Notes: generated by a model not told the origin, from the sequence alone. A DNA stretch of 64,000 nt from Macrocystis pyrifera (GCA_031763025.1 JASSKH010000009.1:8125305-8189304), one strand, 5' to 3'. Numbered from the stretch's first letter, positions 34,597 through 47,254 are shown. Translations and numbers: made by a program.

Positions 34597-37500
34597 CTAC
34601 GAGGACAGCACGATGGCCCCGTTGACGACGAGAGAATACCTCTGAACGTCAGTGATAAGACCTTTAGTCGATACGCGGACCGTCCAGGCCCCGCTTTCCA
34701 CATCTGCAGCGGCAACAATCACCCTCTCATTCACGTTTCTGGTGTCCACGTCGCCCGACGTCATCCACATGATGTGCGTCGCCCCAGTGGGAGAAACGAC
34801 TTCAAGGTCCAGGTCGTGGACCAACTGAACCGCTGCATATACAGTGGAAGGGGGGTCGATCCAGGATATCGTGGCTCGGAAGTCAAACCCAGCCCCGGCG
34901 TCGACGTCGAAGACGAACTCATGCGAGCTGAACTCGGGCAAGAAGTTGTCGGCGGAATCGGCCACGAAAAGAGCCAAGCTTCCTTCCCCGTCCAGCGGCA
35001 TCCCCATTTCAAGGTGTACCCGCCCGAAGCCGCGAAATTCGTCCGGCTCCGAGCTTCCTCCCATCAGATTTGCGCTGTTGATGAGCAGGGCCTGAACGGC
35101 AAAGGATTTGGTAAGTAAATCGTGCAAGCGGCGACATTGAAGCGAATATTGCCCACGGTAAGTAGCATTGTCGAGGCTGTCCTCGGCTCTCACAATCCGA
35201 GTAAGGCCATGGATCTGCAGAGCCCACCGTATTTTGCAACAGGACTGGCATGCACACAACATTCAAGCTGACCTCAAAACGCTCACCCCGTGGATCAACT
35301 GTGTATATAACAAAATTGCGTCAATCTCAAAGCGTTCACAGTCGAATCGAGCTTGTGACCTTGACAGATATAAAACTAGGCGAGCATGGTCATACCTTTA
35401 CCGTCGCTGACGAGGGTGAAAATGCTTCGCACGAGCACGCGGCATCGTTACACCAACCGCGCGCTGTCACATCAGCAGCGTAGAAGCTCTCATCCGAGAA
35501 GTACTGCCGTACCTGGGAATTGAGGTGAATCGATGCAAGATCACAACGATGCCAGCGTTAGGCATGTAGCGACGTGTACGTAGCAAGATATTGTTAAAAG
35601 CTGCTGAACATCGCGGGCATTCCTAACCGAAGCGTCTCCGATGGCTTGGTAAGTGGTCCGCGTGCCTATCAAGATCATTTTCGTTGGTTCGAGTCTTACC
35701 GAGTGCATGTTCGTAAGGACTTAAGAGACGATTAACGGCAAGCGCGAGAGCGTGGGTTAGCTACATTCGATGAAAATCGCCGAGCAGTGGCAATGATGAG
35801 CCCTATACACAACAGAATAGAATGGCACGTCTCGGGCGGGAAAAGGAACGATACCTGTAACCATGGCTTGTAAACATGATTGCTGAGGGTATAACATCCT
35901 ACAAGTTAGGCTGGAAAGTAAACAAGTTGTGACGATCAAAATAAAAAAACAAACAAAAGCTGGGCCAACCGGCTACAGACCTCGAGAAGCACGACAGTAG
36001 CGCGTATACAGCTTTTCGGTTGCATGCATTAACGCCTGACACACCGCAGTGCCCGTTACGTGACACTACCGTGAATCCCACTGTTAAACGTACGTCGTTT
36101 TTTTTTTTTTTTTCGTCGATCACGCGCTCAAACGATGGTGTCCAGCACACCCCGAACGTGTACTTTCATTCGTAGACAAGAGAGAAAAGGCCTGGATTCT
36201 GAACAGAAGAGCTTACCATGGCCGATGCTCCCGCCACGATAGGGCACGACATAGACGTGCCCGCGATAGCCTGCAGCCCGCAAGAATGGGTGTCCGTAGC
36301 GTCGCTTCTGGCAGAGTATATCTGTCAAACAGGCAAACGCATCAGATGAGAGTCTTCGCATGCGAGCCGTCACCGACATGCCTACATGAACAGCTAAGTT
36401 TGACGACTTACCATCGTCATCAAGATTCTATGTGCAATTCTCTGATACCAGGTACACCCACGAAACTTCCTGCCACATCACTCGTACACAGGTGGCCGCG
36501 AACCCGCGTTGTCCAATGTAATTGTGAATATCAGCTTGGAGACATTGATCATTGTAGCGAACACCACAAGATATCGACAACCTAAGTGTGGTACAATATT
36601 TAGTGCGTCCACAACGAGTTTCATACGCCGACATTGTGCCACAGGGGACTCCCGGCCACCTGTGTGCTTACTCCACCGACGTGTGGTCAACGGATGGGAT
36701 GCTGCTGGCTTAGAACGAACCAGATTATGTGGGAAGTCTTCAGATATGTGAATGATATTGGGAATAGAACGGGCATGCTTACCGTGTCGCCCGGAGCCAC
36801 GACCTCAGGCTTGATGCGGCCGTCCCGGGTAAAACCGTACGAGCTGAAAACAGCCACCGTGTCCACGTCCGCGAATCCGTTTGCGCCGCTGAAACTTTCG
36901 CCGTCCGCGCCGGTTGTGGTTATCCGTGTCTCTCCCGACGACGTGGCTCCAACGGCGAGAGAGTTCTTACCAATCGCTGGGGAGTTTATAGTGCACACTG
37001 TGCGCCCGTCGTTGATGTCACCCTCGTTGCCAGCAGCGAAAATCAGCAGATTCTCTGGATTCTATGCGGAGCCGAAGAGCACAGCGCGTGAAAAGGGGGT
37101 GTAGGCAAACGGTGCTGGGCGATGTATTTTTTGCACTGAAGTTGATACCATACAGGGCGGGCCACGCTTGTGCTGTGGGCGAAGGTACTACAGATGGGCG
37201 AGTTCGACCACAAGCGCTCCAACGCAACAACGTTCGGCAAAGCATTCAGAGACAAATACGGCTAGTGCAGGAAGGCAGGAGGTTGATTTGTTAGGGCGGT
37301 CAGGTAGGGTCTATGTCTCTCATCTAGTCGTGGCATGGACAATGTTTCGGCTGCAGCTCACCTTGTACATGAAGTCATCGTACTCGATATCTATTGGGCG
37401 CAACCAACAAAAGAAGTCAACACCAGCCGACACGGAGTGAATTTTGCAGCCTGCCTCCAAGCACGGCGCCCACAGTCCGTTTCCAGGACTCTCTGTTAGC

Positions 37501-39931
37501 CCGTGCAGGCCGGCGAAAGCATCGAAGACCGCAAGCTTTGCACCTTGAGCCATGCCTCCATTCTCGGTGAGGGTCTGGATCACGTCGTCCCGTAGGCACC
37601 GAGGATCAACCGTATTGTTGCACCCGAGCATCGGGCAGAATCGGTCGATATTTCCAGCAGAAGATGCACTGTCGGAAGATGACGGGTTCAGATCATCGCT
37701 GAACCCCGGCAAATCGGGGCCAACACAACCACCTGCGCAGCCTAGTTCCTTCGCTTCGCTGCATGCTACCGTCTCGGCGGGGGTGTTGAGCGTAGCCCCC
37801 GCTGCCGACCCTGCGACGTGGGTACCGTGTCCGATCACATCATCATTCTCGAAGTAGAATCCCGGGAGCCACGGCTGTCGTCCACCTTCACTGGTTGTAT
37901 AAGATTCCCCGTGTGAGCCAGGGACGGAGTCTGTCTTGACCATATTGATATACTGGATGATCTGCATGAACCAGCATTGCGAGGAAAAAGAAGACGGTGG
38001 TCGAAACATGTCGAAGAAACACCCACGGGCACATGCTCTGTGTCGGTCTGAAATGTCGGCGAGATGGGTTACGCCTCAAAGATGTAATATGTTCGGATTC
38101 GCGCGGGTGCATGTTGGGTGGGTACGTGGCTAAAGCCAGAAAGGTGACACTTCGAGAAAAAAACATTCGCCCCGTCTTGGACGGAACATTTCCGGCTACA
38201 AGAGCTAAAGAAGCTACGAAAGCTATGAAAGCTACATGCGATACAAGACGCTCCCACGGGCACATGCTCTGTATCGGTCGGAATCGTCGGCGAGATAGGT
38301 AATGCCCCAAATATGTAATCTGTTCGGATCCGCGCGGGTGCATACTGGGTGGGTGTGTGGTGAAAGACGTAACGGTGACACTTAGAGAAACCACTATTCG
38401 CCCGTCTTCGACGGAACGTATCCAGAAACAAGAGCTAAAAGAGCGGCGAGAGCTACGAAAGCTACAGGGGATATAAGTGGTACAAGAGCTTCACGAGCAC
38501 GGAGGGAAGCATAAAAAACAAATCATTTGTTGTGTTGGGTCTTCACCGAGACTATACCACAGGAGTACAACCTACCAAAATATACCAGCTCGTGAGCTGT
38601 ACGGTCTGGAGCTCAGGAATGCTTAACGTAGCAGCCAAACGTGTTTCCGAGGACGGTGTTGTCAGCCGTTTGCTGGGAGCGCGCAGCAGTAGCGCGACTA
38701 CAGTAGTATCCTTGTAAACGCATGTCGGATACACACCTTGTTGAGTTACCGTTCGGACACGCCTGCTTTGCGCGATCGATACTGTCAAGCGCCGCTCGTT
38801 TGAGACACCGCTTCCTCTCTAGTTCCCAGTGCAGATTAAGCAACTGAACTATGGTTTGACATATTCCTCCAGCTGTGTGCCGTACGGACCCCGCCTCCCT
38901 CACGAGGAATGCATGGCAGCACCGACAAACGGGGTGATGCGCGCTCACCTTGCGGCGGTCTGGGTAACTCGTGAAGTCGCCGCCCTCGAAGATGTTGAGT
39001 CCAGGAATAGTGGGAGAAGGCGTGTATGAGGTCGAGAAAGGTGAAGAAGTAGGTGAACTTGTTTCTGAAAAATCAGACGTGTTCGAGGAAGATGACAGTA
39101 CAGGCGGAGGCGTCATATAGCCTAGCTCTTCATAGTAGTGGCCATGGGTCACCTCCTGGCCATCGTCGTCAACGAAAAAGCACGATGTCTCGTCCACTCC
39201 AGTGTCGACGACCTGGTGGAGTACACGAGTATGGTCATATCAGTTCGATTAAAGATACCAAAAAGATTTACGACTGAGTACCTCATGGTCTTCTCGGGCC
39301 GCAAAACGAGGGTATTTTCAGCTCGGGCCGCCAAGCGATGCATAATTTTCTACGGCGTTTGTTCAAAGTGTTTCGAGAGCTGGATTATCGGTCTGCTAGT
39401 TTTTCGTGAGGTATGCAAGGCTTGTCTCTGTCCTAATTGTGTCTGCAAAAACGCGAGGGTAATCGTTCCGGCGATACTGCTGTAAGTAACCCGAAAAGAG
39501 GTGAAACATACACGGGAGGTCAACCGACATTTTATAAGAGATATATATTTACAACAATCTTGCTGTTTAGTATAAGGTATCGATGAAAATGTTTGGATGT
39601 CTTGCCTGTAGATTTCTATTCACCGTTTGTTGTCGCCGGACGTCAAGACCGAAAAACCTGGCGCCCCTTTGAAAACAACTCACTTGGATTATCTGACCCG
39701 TGCCGTCCAATCCCGCGGTGGTTAGCCGGGCTTCCGTCAGCGTGGCACTCTGGATCATCGTTCGGGCGGCTGCGTTTAGAAGACGTGCTGTGTGCCTGGC
39801 CGAGACTCGCAAGACCTCCAGCTTGCTAGACAGGAATGAAACAAGACCCATGAAGCACGCTACGCGCAACTCCGTCGACTCTTCGTCTCTCCTCATGGCC
39901 TCGCCCCCTGTGTACAGGAGGTGGTCCAGGC
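34597..39931 (-). CDS. Subtilisin-like serine protease (S8), catalytic body, seven exons
   Basis: This is an endopeptidase using the Asp-His-Ser triad, probably secreted. Exons (minus strand): 39,931-39,684; 39,212-38,949; 37,961-37,362; 37,061-36,783; 36,321-36,217; 35,512-35,396; 35,091-34,597. All introns are GT-AG; the internal junctions are phase 0. The body is about 702 residues. Visible sites are Asp in VVDTGVD (about residue 86), His in GHGTHVAG (about 216), the oxyanion Asn in FAAGNEG (about 383) and Ser in GTSMSCPIVAG (about 487). Then come VRQYFSDE, ALLINSAN and a C-terminal jelly-roll-like domain (DLEVVSPTG to YSLVVNGAIVLSS). The first exon of this set begins in phase 1 (G|GC CTG GAC), so an upstream exon is required; the one at 53,858-54,773 fits. 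The stop after VLSS could be bypassed if CTC|GTAGGA is a donor. Confidence 0.9.
35630..35885 (+). mobile_element. tRNA-derived SINE inside a protease intron
   Basis: A-box region TGGCTTGGTAAGTGG is at 35,642-35,656 and B box GGTTCGAGTCTTA at 35,686-35,698, about 30 bp apart as in a tRNA. The body then matches the minus-strand copies at 1,406-1,680 and 50,709-50,975 (GCGAGAGCGTGGGTTAGC, CGAGCAGTGGCAATGATGAG, ACCATGGCTTGTAAACATGA). It lies in the 35,513-36,216 intron, antisense to the gene. Without an acceptor stem it is not a functional tRNA. Confidence 0.7.
38022..38484. repeat. 231-bp tandem duplication in a protease intron
   Basis: CCCACGGGCACATGCTCTGT begins at 38,022 and again at 38,253. 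Each unit contains GCGCGGGTGCAT and ends with a run of AAAGCTAC-type short repeats. Both units lie inside the 37,962-38,948 intron. Confidence 0.85.
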
Positions 39932-41207
39932 CTGTCCGGCGCAACGAGGATAGAGATTCGTGAGTGAATCATAACAGGTGAAACACGCCTTGGTAACATT
40001 CAATCAACATAGAAATAGCATGCCAATGGAAATCTACGGCAGACAGGACATGATATAGGGTGTCTCAGCAACACCTAGAGTTTTAGGTTGCAGACTCATT
40101 CGGTGCCTAGCGTTCGGCATGAAATTAGTTGAGCCTCTCAACATGAACATTTCCTTGTGAGGGGAAACGTCAAACGAATATCGACTTGCATTGTGTCACA
40201 TTGAACGTTCTTTGGTCGCTCTCCGTCGACTTCATGTTTCGCGCTTGTAAACTTCGTCCTAACAAATAGCCACTGCTGCGCATTACTTTGATGCACCATC
40301 TTGAGTACAAATGCAGCCCCAGAAAAACATCACTGCGATACCACAATTTGACTGTGTGGCAGTCGTGAACACTACGTTTCGCAGGCAGAAACAAGGCAGA
40401 CGTAATTCGCAAGACGAGGGCAACAAATCAGGTGGTAGGCGACGACGGTTTTCGATAGAGAAAAAACAATGCCTCTATCCTATTGCGAGATGACTACACC
40501 TGGTATGAAGGATGTTAGTGATGAAGCTGGGGTTGCACCGATCTGAATAGGTGCACGCAGGGAAGGGTTGCTATTATATTACTCGTCGAACTTGAGTAGC
40601 CTAGTATTTGTTTTGCTGCTGTCATCTGTATTGTTTCCATCGTTTTTTCTTTCTCGATACGATTTGGGGTTTCCATACTTTGGGCGGGTTCCCGTAATAC
40701 CTCCCACGTTGTTCAAAACTAGGCAACCTGCGTTTATTTTGGTCCTGGTAATGTTAAGCAGTCCACCTAGTCAACGCACAGTAGCACGAAGTGCTACTGT
40801 AAGGAAGAAGTAGAAGCACAACGGTCAGTAGTATGAGGACGATCCATGTACGGCTTTGAAGTAAACGTTCGAGTATCGGTATTATGCGAGGGAACAAAGT
40901 CTACTGGGATTTCGGTACATTCCCGTAGAACTTTATACTGCTGCTGTGGCCCACCAGCTACTCCCTACAGGCGACTCTGATCCCGATCAGGGACTCGGTA
41001 TTGACCACGGGTTACTGCTGGGTAGCGTTGTACGAGTTAGTTGCTCTTCTTAACGAGAAGGCTCAGAAAACAACGGCGCTACAAGGTATGTACCCCTCTA
41101 TCATCGCTATTCTACCTACCTGTTGTCGAACAGCCTCAGAGTCTGCTGCTGTGTAAACTACTTTACGTTTGTCCTTTCCTTAGTATCACTTGAATATGAA
41201 CTACCTT
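39932..41207. other. No gene seen; possible long first intron
   Basis: No protease propeptide exon like those at 10.6 and 53.9 kb is found here, although the exon at 39,931 needs one upstream. Only short frames are present. Confidence 0.5.
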
Positions 41208-41648
41208 ACGTCTATCGTTTTCTCAAAATCACTTGATTATAAGAACCTGCTTCGCGCTCACCGAGACTACCACGACTTTTTGACGCTTCTACGATCTTTG
41301 CTTTCATCGCGTTCTTTGCTTTCTATGCGTGCTTGCTTCTCGTGACACATTTTTTTTTCCCGGGAAATAGAGAAAAAATATCTCGGACCAAAGAAAAGGT
41401 CGATTTAGTTTTTTCGGGTAGGTTCTTTACGTCTATCGTTTTCTCAAAATCACTTGATTATAAGCACCTGCTTCGCGGTCACCGAGAGTCTACCACGACT
41501 TTTTGACGCTTCTACGATCTTTGCTTTCATCGCGTTCTTTGCTTTCTATGCGTGCTTGCTTCACGTGACACATTTTTTTCCCGGGAAATAAAGAAAAAAT
41601 ATCTCGGACTAAAGAAAAGGTCGATTTAGTTTTTTCGGGTAGGTTCTG
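41208..41648. repeat. 220-bp tandem duplication
   Basis: TACGTCTATCGTTTTCTCAA begins at 41,208 and again at 41,428. The two units are about 97% alike and both end near TTTTTTCGGGTAGGTTCT. Confidence 0.92.
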
Positions 41649-41685
41649 CAATCTGCGAGCTAGGAGTTTCAGGGGTGTTTTTCAC

Positions 41686-42152
41686 TCCTGCGCTGTTGGA
41701 CCACCTTCTTCTGCAACTTTTGACAGGTGTGTGCTTGATGTGTTTTTTTCACATTTCAAGAGCAGAAGAGGCCAAGAACATGTGCGATAGTGAGATTCAC
41801 CAACAAACACGTACTTGTACGTCAAAACCTGCTGCAACGTTTAGAGGGAGTATTTAAAATTTCCAGTGTCTTGGTGTGCATGTCACGTGTGAACTGCTGT
41901 AAACCAACTTTCGATTCTCTTGTGTACCCCGGCCCTCATGCGTCGATCTGCTGCTTCAGTGCGCGAAAGGGTATTGGTCGATATTAGTTGGAAATCGAGC
42001 CAGGTGTAAGTAATATCGTCTCGTCGACCCTGGTGGCATCCAAGGGAGTCACTGGCCAGTAGTCAATCGCGAGGGAATTAATGGGAAACGCGCCAACGGT
42101 TGACGCAGCTTGCAAATTTCAGTATCGACCGATCGGTTGAACTCACATCTGA
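41686..42152 (+). repeat. Direct repeat R3, copy a (decayed frame)
   Basis: This is about 88-90% identical to 43,187-43,642. The frame starting RFTNKHVLV is colinear with that copy without any frameshift but has two in-frame stops, after GIGRY and after GVTGQ. About 1.03 kb separates the copies. Confidence 0.8.
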
Positions 42153-43186
42153 CGTGTTTCTTTATTGTCTTTAAAAATCATCAAGCTCTCGAAGTCGGCC
42201 CCAAGGGGGAGCTCGAGCCACCCTTAATTATATTGAAAGTGGCCGACAATGGTCACTGCAGTGCTCCCCATTGTCAAGTTTCGACCATCCGGGGGCTCAA
42301 GTAGCGCCAGAGGGGACACGAACCATCGTTTCTGCTCTAAGAAGATACATGTATCGGGCTTCCTTGTGTAGTTGCTTTCAAGAATTCGGTGTTTTATTAT
42401 CAGCTACTACTGCAGTACACATACCGGTATGAACGACGTACTAATAGCAAGATTGGTAGCTTGGTACTGCTGTAGTGTGAAAATCCAGATACAACATACC
42501 AAGTAACCCTGATCAGATGATACGTCCTTTTTTTTGTTTATCCTCCGGCGAATTGGTAAAAATAAAGCTTAAGCTCACCACACTTCCACGTTCCAATTTC
42601 GTGTCGTGTGTCAATTTAGCCCATAGCGCCCGTTCTAACATCAGAACAGACTGTTGTTACCTCTTTTGGGTACGTTGACCCGACCTGACCCCCAAGAGAA
42701 GCAGGTGCGGTGGAGACAGCTATCCGAGAGAGTCATCCCTCCCGGGTAGTGTGTGGGACTTGCGCGAGCTCACCCACTAACAAAGACCGAGGCTATGAGG
42801 CCTTCCCGCCGGACTTGGTCCAGTTACGGTCCACCCTACTCGGTGGTGCGTTTGTCCTCAGATGATACGTCCTTGGCCATTATTTCGGTGTACATCCATG
42901 CACAAGGATCTGCAAACTCTTCCAATCAATATCCGGACCAAATTCAAGGACCGGATTTCGTTGAGAGTCGAGATAATCAACACGACAAGAGGCTGTAGAG
43001 TGACGCTCGAGTTCAGTTTTAGCTTTTGTTTCCATCTTCTTGGCATCGTGTGGAGGGGGAGCTTTCGGATCCAGCTCTCGTGATCGTATTGCCTGGTAGA
43101 AGAACGTCTGAGATGGAACAAGGAGCTGAATGATCGAAATGCGCCACTCGCCAACCTGCCTGCAGAAAACACGAACATCACCGCCT
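42153..43186. other. Spacer between R3 copies, no gene seen
   Basis: CAGATGATACGTCCTT occurs at about 42,515 and again at about 42,858. No retroelement primer-binding site or polypurine tract could be assigned, so an LTR reading of R3 is not supported. Confidence 0.4.
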
Positions 43187-43642
43187 GCGCTGTTGGATCA
43201 CCTTCTGCATTTTTACAGGTGTGTGCTTGATGTGTTCATATATATCAAGAGCAGAAGAGGCCAAGAACATGTACGATGGTGAGATTCACCAACAAACACG
43301 TACTTGTAGGTCAAGACCTGCTGCAACATTTACAGGGAGTATTTGAAATTTCCAATGTCTCGGTGTGCATGTCACGTGTGAACTGCTGTAAACCAACTTT
43401 CGATTGTCTTGTGTACACCGGCCCTCACGTGTCAATCTACTGTTTCAGTGCGCGAAATGGTGCTGGCCGAAATCTATTGGAAATCGAACCAGCTGTAAGT
43501 ATTATCTTGTCGTCGACCCTGGTGGCATTCAGGGGAGTCACTGGCCAGTTGTTAATCGCGAGGGAAATAATGGGAAACGCGCCAACGGTTCACGCAGCTT
43601 GCAAATTTCAGTATCGACCGATCGGTTGAACTCACAGCTGAC
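43187..43642 (+). repeat. Direct repeat R3, copy b, with an open 117-codon frame
   Basis: The frame 43,276-43,629 begins MVRFTNKHVLVGQDLLQHLQ and contains a Cys-rich segment (VCMSRVNCCKPTFDCLVYTG) and then LLIAREIMGNAPTVHAACKF. It is open here and colinear in copy a. No domain is recognised. It could be an exon of an unidentified gene or of a mobile element. A run of A follows at about 43,664-43,677. Confidence 0.4.
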
Positions 43643-43747
43643 GAGGTTTTTATGTTTTTATATAAAAAAAAAAAAAATGCGCAGCGCGGTCTGCACTTCG
43701 GAACTGTCGTCCGCAATAATTCAGCAAGGTCCTGGTTGGGTGCAAAC

Positions 43748-43770
43748 GCGGCGCAGCCGCGTTTATTGCC
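43748..43770. other. 9-bp hairpin
   Basis: AAACGCGGC and GCCGCGTTT flank GCA as near-perfect arms, just left of a telomere-like tract. Confidence 0.7.
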
Positions 43771-43805
43771 AGTTTTGGTCCGTGTTGGCTGCGGTTTGGA
43801 GTCAG

Positions 43806-43836
43806 AGTTAGGGTTAGGGTTGGGGGTTGGGTTGGG
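43806..43836. repeat. Interstitial telomere-like tract
   Basis: GTTAGGGTTAGGGTTG gives two TTAGGG units, followed by degenerate GGGGTTGGGTTGGG. TTAGGG is a telomere repeat in many eukaryotes. It is too short to be a telomere and lies between R3 and R1. Confidence 0.6.
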
Positions 43837-43919
43837 TCTTCGCCCGTACCTCGATCCCAACAGGGACCAACGTACCTGCGCAGCCTACCAACCTGAAGAT
43901 CCGAGCTCACAGATTGTAG

Positions 43920-44903
43920 TAGGATCTCGTTTTTTCAGCGGTTTGGCAGGCTCTCTTTCGCTTTTTTTCACAAGCGTGTTGAAGTTTCTTTGGCACTTTC
44001 AGATATGCTTTCCTGTTTTCTTGTTTCGTTTCGTGTGCGCGCGTGTACTCGGAGCACGGCGCCGCGGGTGAGCACGGCATCGTCGCGAGCGTTTGGCGGA
44101 TGCTGGCGAGTAGCGGGGGCGTTGCAAGGAGCGCGGTCGCCGTTGTCGTGGCTAGAAGTCGTGCGTGCCTCGAGGCACGAGGCAAGCATGAAAGGGCTAT
44201 GTCTGGGCTCCATCTGAAACAATTGACTGAGTATGTACGAGTCCATAATGGTCGTTCGGGATTTCAAGATAATATTCAAGAGGTGCTTATGTTTGCGAAC
44301 GAAGCTGAACTATACAGAGAGACGTACGCAGTCTGAGCACCAACATTGTCGAGCTGGCGAACGAGGACGGGCTTCACACGGGACGGGCAACGGGGTTCAC
44401 GGTGAAAGAGAGGGAGGAAAACTTTACCCGGACCGAATCGGTATTGAGGTGGTCGCGAGAGGGGCGGGCGGTGTGCGAGGTTAAGAGAGAAGCTCTGCTG
44501 TTAATTTTTGTCCATTTTTCACTGGTGTAAGGTGTTCCAATAAGGCAGAAAATTATTAAATGAGACGGGACGGGGATTTTTGTTCTTTCCGAAATTTTCT
44601 GTTTCATTTTCAATGTTCTTGCGGTGCTGCTGCTGTGCCGTGCTCTGCTGTCTCTTTCGTACATACCAGGTGCATACATCATGTCAAAAGAAGAAAATAA
44701 ATACCCTTTCTGGGGTTTGTATGTACGTACGGCATGTGACTCGTAGCATTATCAAGTCGCCAGATTGCAACTACAAAAACCATTAATATATATATATATT
44801 TAATCACCGACTTTCTGTCCGAGTCGCGTAATTTGATGTACTTTTCCTTCCTGAGCGAGCGTACCGGGCGTCGTAGGCCGCCCGCGGAGCGAAGCGCCTT
44901 GTA
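43920..44903 (+). repeat. Dispersed repeat R1, copy 3 (most diverged)
   Basis: This copy has the R1 block order, with a shorter 5' part. The frame ending ELYRETYAV-stop (44,043-44,336) parallels YEIHLENYAV in copies 2 and 4. The STNIVELANE frame then continues with a net in-frame loss of a few codons and stays open to REALL. The terminal GC hairpin is at 44,852-44,900. Confidence 0.75.
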
Positions 44904-47254
44904 CAACATACTAACACTACTTCGCTCTGTGATTCATTGCTGTACCGTTCGGTGCTAATATTCCCGTCGGCATCTACAGTTTCGTTGACGGGTCTAAAGT
45001 GTCTGACCCGTCGAGGTCCGTTTGGACTAAATATTTTATGTTTGTGTGTGGGAAGTTCCTTTCCCGGCTGTCCACCAAAAGGAAAATAGTTGGAGACGCC
45101 ATCGGGCTCAGCATCAGTCGTACCATGGGTTCCCCCACGGAAACATCGCGCCCCATGTTGCAATTGATTCCATCGTTTATGCCATGGAATGTAAAGCTGT
45201 TGTATGGTGTACCCCATATAGCATCCCACGGTGCACGCCATGGATGGGGTTTCCTGCTTTACAAGTATGGGGCGGCATTGCGCCATGGTAGCCATTGGTT
45301 CCCCGCTCGACTCGCGTCGAATGTACCCACAATACCTGGTATGGCCCACAGCAGTGGTGGTATCATTTAAAGAGATGAGTGTGCCAGGCCCGTTTCACCT
45401 TTCTGAAACCCGATCTTTACAGTAAGTAGGTATTGCCGGAATACTGTGAGTAAACACCCCCCACGGTGATCGCCCCCCAGGCGCTATTTTCGGCCCTATT
45501 TTCTGCGAAAGTGAGCAAAACCTAAGATAAACACTCTTTGTCATAACGGGAAACGCGAAAACACCCCGGCCTCACAGATCCCCCCTCACATTGCCATTCA
45601 TTGTTTTGGGTAAACGCCCCTAGCCCGAGCTGGCATGTCGCTTGAGTGTGAGAGCTGGAGCTGTTTTCGAAGCAGCCAGAGGCGTGCTATACATAAAAGC
45701 ATTTTCGTGGGATGAAGGTAGGTACATGTGTTGCACAACAACAAAACAGAATAAGTCAGACGCGGACACAGAGCCAAACGTGTTTTAGGCGCTTCGCCTA
45801 AAAAAAAGATGAGTGCTACCCTGCCAGTCGAATGCCTCATCGCCCTGAGCTTCGTCGCCTTTTGCTTAGATCTGCCGCCACTCCCGCCGCCCTGAACGCC
45901 CCAGTTCAAGTGTCGAGCGTAAACGCAAGAGGGATTGGTCCGCGCCGTACCACATGAGCAACAAGCGCGGAAAATGGGACCATCGTACCCTTTCTCGCAT
46001 ACGCCGCTTCACCAGGACCACGCAAGTTTCCCCAATAGTTTGATTGATCGTTAGTGTTTTCATCGGTGATTGAAGCCTTGTCGACGTTGCTGGGTTCCAG
46101 TATCATCAACGCCTGCTGCTGCTTTGCTGTCGTAGAGTGCGTGTGCGAGGTGTGGGCCTTTTCTCTTGGTGTTTTTTATCGTCCCGTGTGTGAAAGGTTT
46201 GTTTTTTTTTGTCGTATCTCCCCGGGGGGTTAAGATGCCTGACATCTTGATTCAGAGAACGCCTCGGTTTCGTAGTACGCGCTCCGACGCGTGCATTTTT
46301 GCCCGCAAAACTAGAGCGCCGCGGGCGTTTACTCGCACTGGTACGGCTTTTAAGATACGCACCTGAACCACTGAGCTATCCGCCAGCGCTGACATTTAGC
46401 TCAGGGGTTCAGGTGCGTATCTAACTAAAACACTTCCCGAGGTGGAATGGTTGCTGTACTGGACCCCAGGTGCAACCACATCCATTAACACCGCCGTGTG
46501 AAGATGAACTCAGGCTCGTACTGATGGAGGAGCCTCGTGTATACGGAACTAATAATATTTCATCGTGCTTATGCCATGTTCAAGTCATAACATGACTTTC
46601 AGCTACTGTTGTATGCACGTTCTTTGATAAAAGGCAAGACGAACAACGGGTCGATTGGATCTTGGGATTGTGTTTTCGTTATAGAAGTACCAACAACCAT
46701 TAAGACCCAAGTGGGACCCAAGAGTCTCCTGGCCCCCGGATTCTCGGTTTCTCTAATATCTAGATGTTTTATCTGAACAGAAAAAAAGCATCCCTATCTT
46801 ATCACGCTGCGTGTAGAACTTCCACTGGTTCGTGCTTACCGGGGAGCGACAGTGATTTAGGAAGGGTTCATAACAGCAGATTGTGTTTCTCTCGAAATCG
46901 ATGTCACGTAGGTTCTCAACTGAGGGCCTGCACCTCGACATAAAGGTCGAAATTGGTCGAAAATTGGGGTGGACAAAATGAGACGAAAAACACCCCCCAC
47001 ATGAAAGTGTGCACTTGACCTGCAACTTGTTGACTGAACCACGTTAGTTGACTGGCTAGGAGGGAACTCCAGCCTACTCACAGCCCTACTGTAGATCATG
47101 AGACGACTTATCCTACGAAAAGAGGTACCTGGTACAAAGTGTGTCGTCACAGACACAATGATATAGGCAAAAACAAAAAATATTCGCGAATTAATCAAGG
47201 TGATAAAGTAATGTGGACGTCCAATGCATGCGTGTCCTTCACAATATACCGATT
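44904..47254. other. No gene seen
   Basis: A cluster of CCATGG/GCCATGG words occurs at 45,120-45,300 in both orientations without forming one clear hairpin. Apart from the tRNA-like inverted pair at 46,353-46,422, nothing is supported. Confidence 0.45.
46353..46422. repeat. Inverted pair of tRNA 5'-half-like segments
   Basis: The minus-strand arm (46,378-46,353) reads TAGCTCAGTGGTTCAGGTGC, and the plus-strand arm (46,397-46,422) reads TAGCTCAGGGGTTCAGGTGC. Both continue GTATCT. TAGCTCAGTGG fits a tRNA D-arm/A box, and GGCGGA just precedes it on the minus strand, as in a tRNA start. No anticodon arm, T arm or acceptor partner follows. It is a pseudo-tRNA foldback. Confidence 0.6.

Noticed and set aside
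35630-35720. A functional tRNA gene
   Set aside because: A and B boxes are present, but there is no pairing acceptor stem and the anticodon arm is poor. The body shared with other copies shows a SINE.
41686-43642. R3 copies as LTRs of one short retrotransposon
   Set aside because: The ends are not clear TG..CA, no target duplication was found, and no primer-binding site or polypurine tract was identified in the spacer.
45120-45300. Clustered CCATGG words as a regulatory palindrome array
   Set aside because: They are not regularly spaced and do not form one consistent fold, and no second copy exists in the window.
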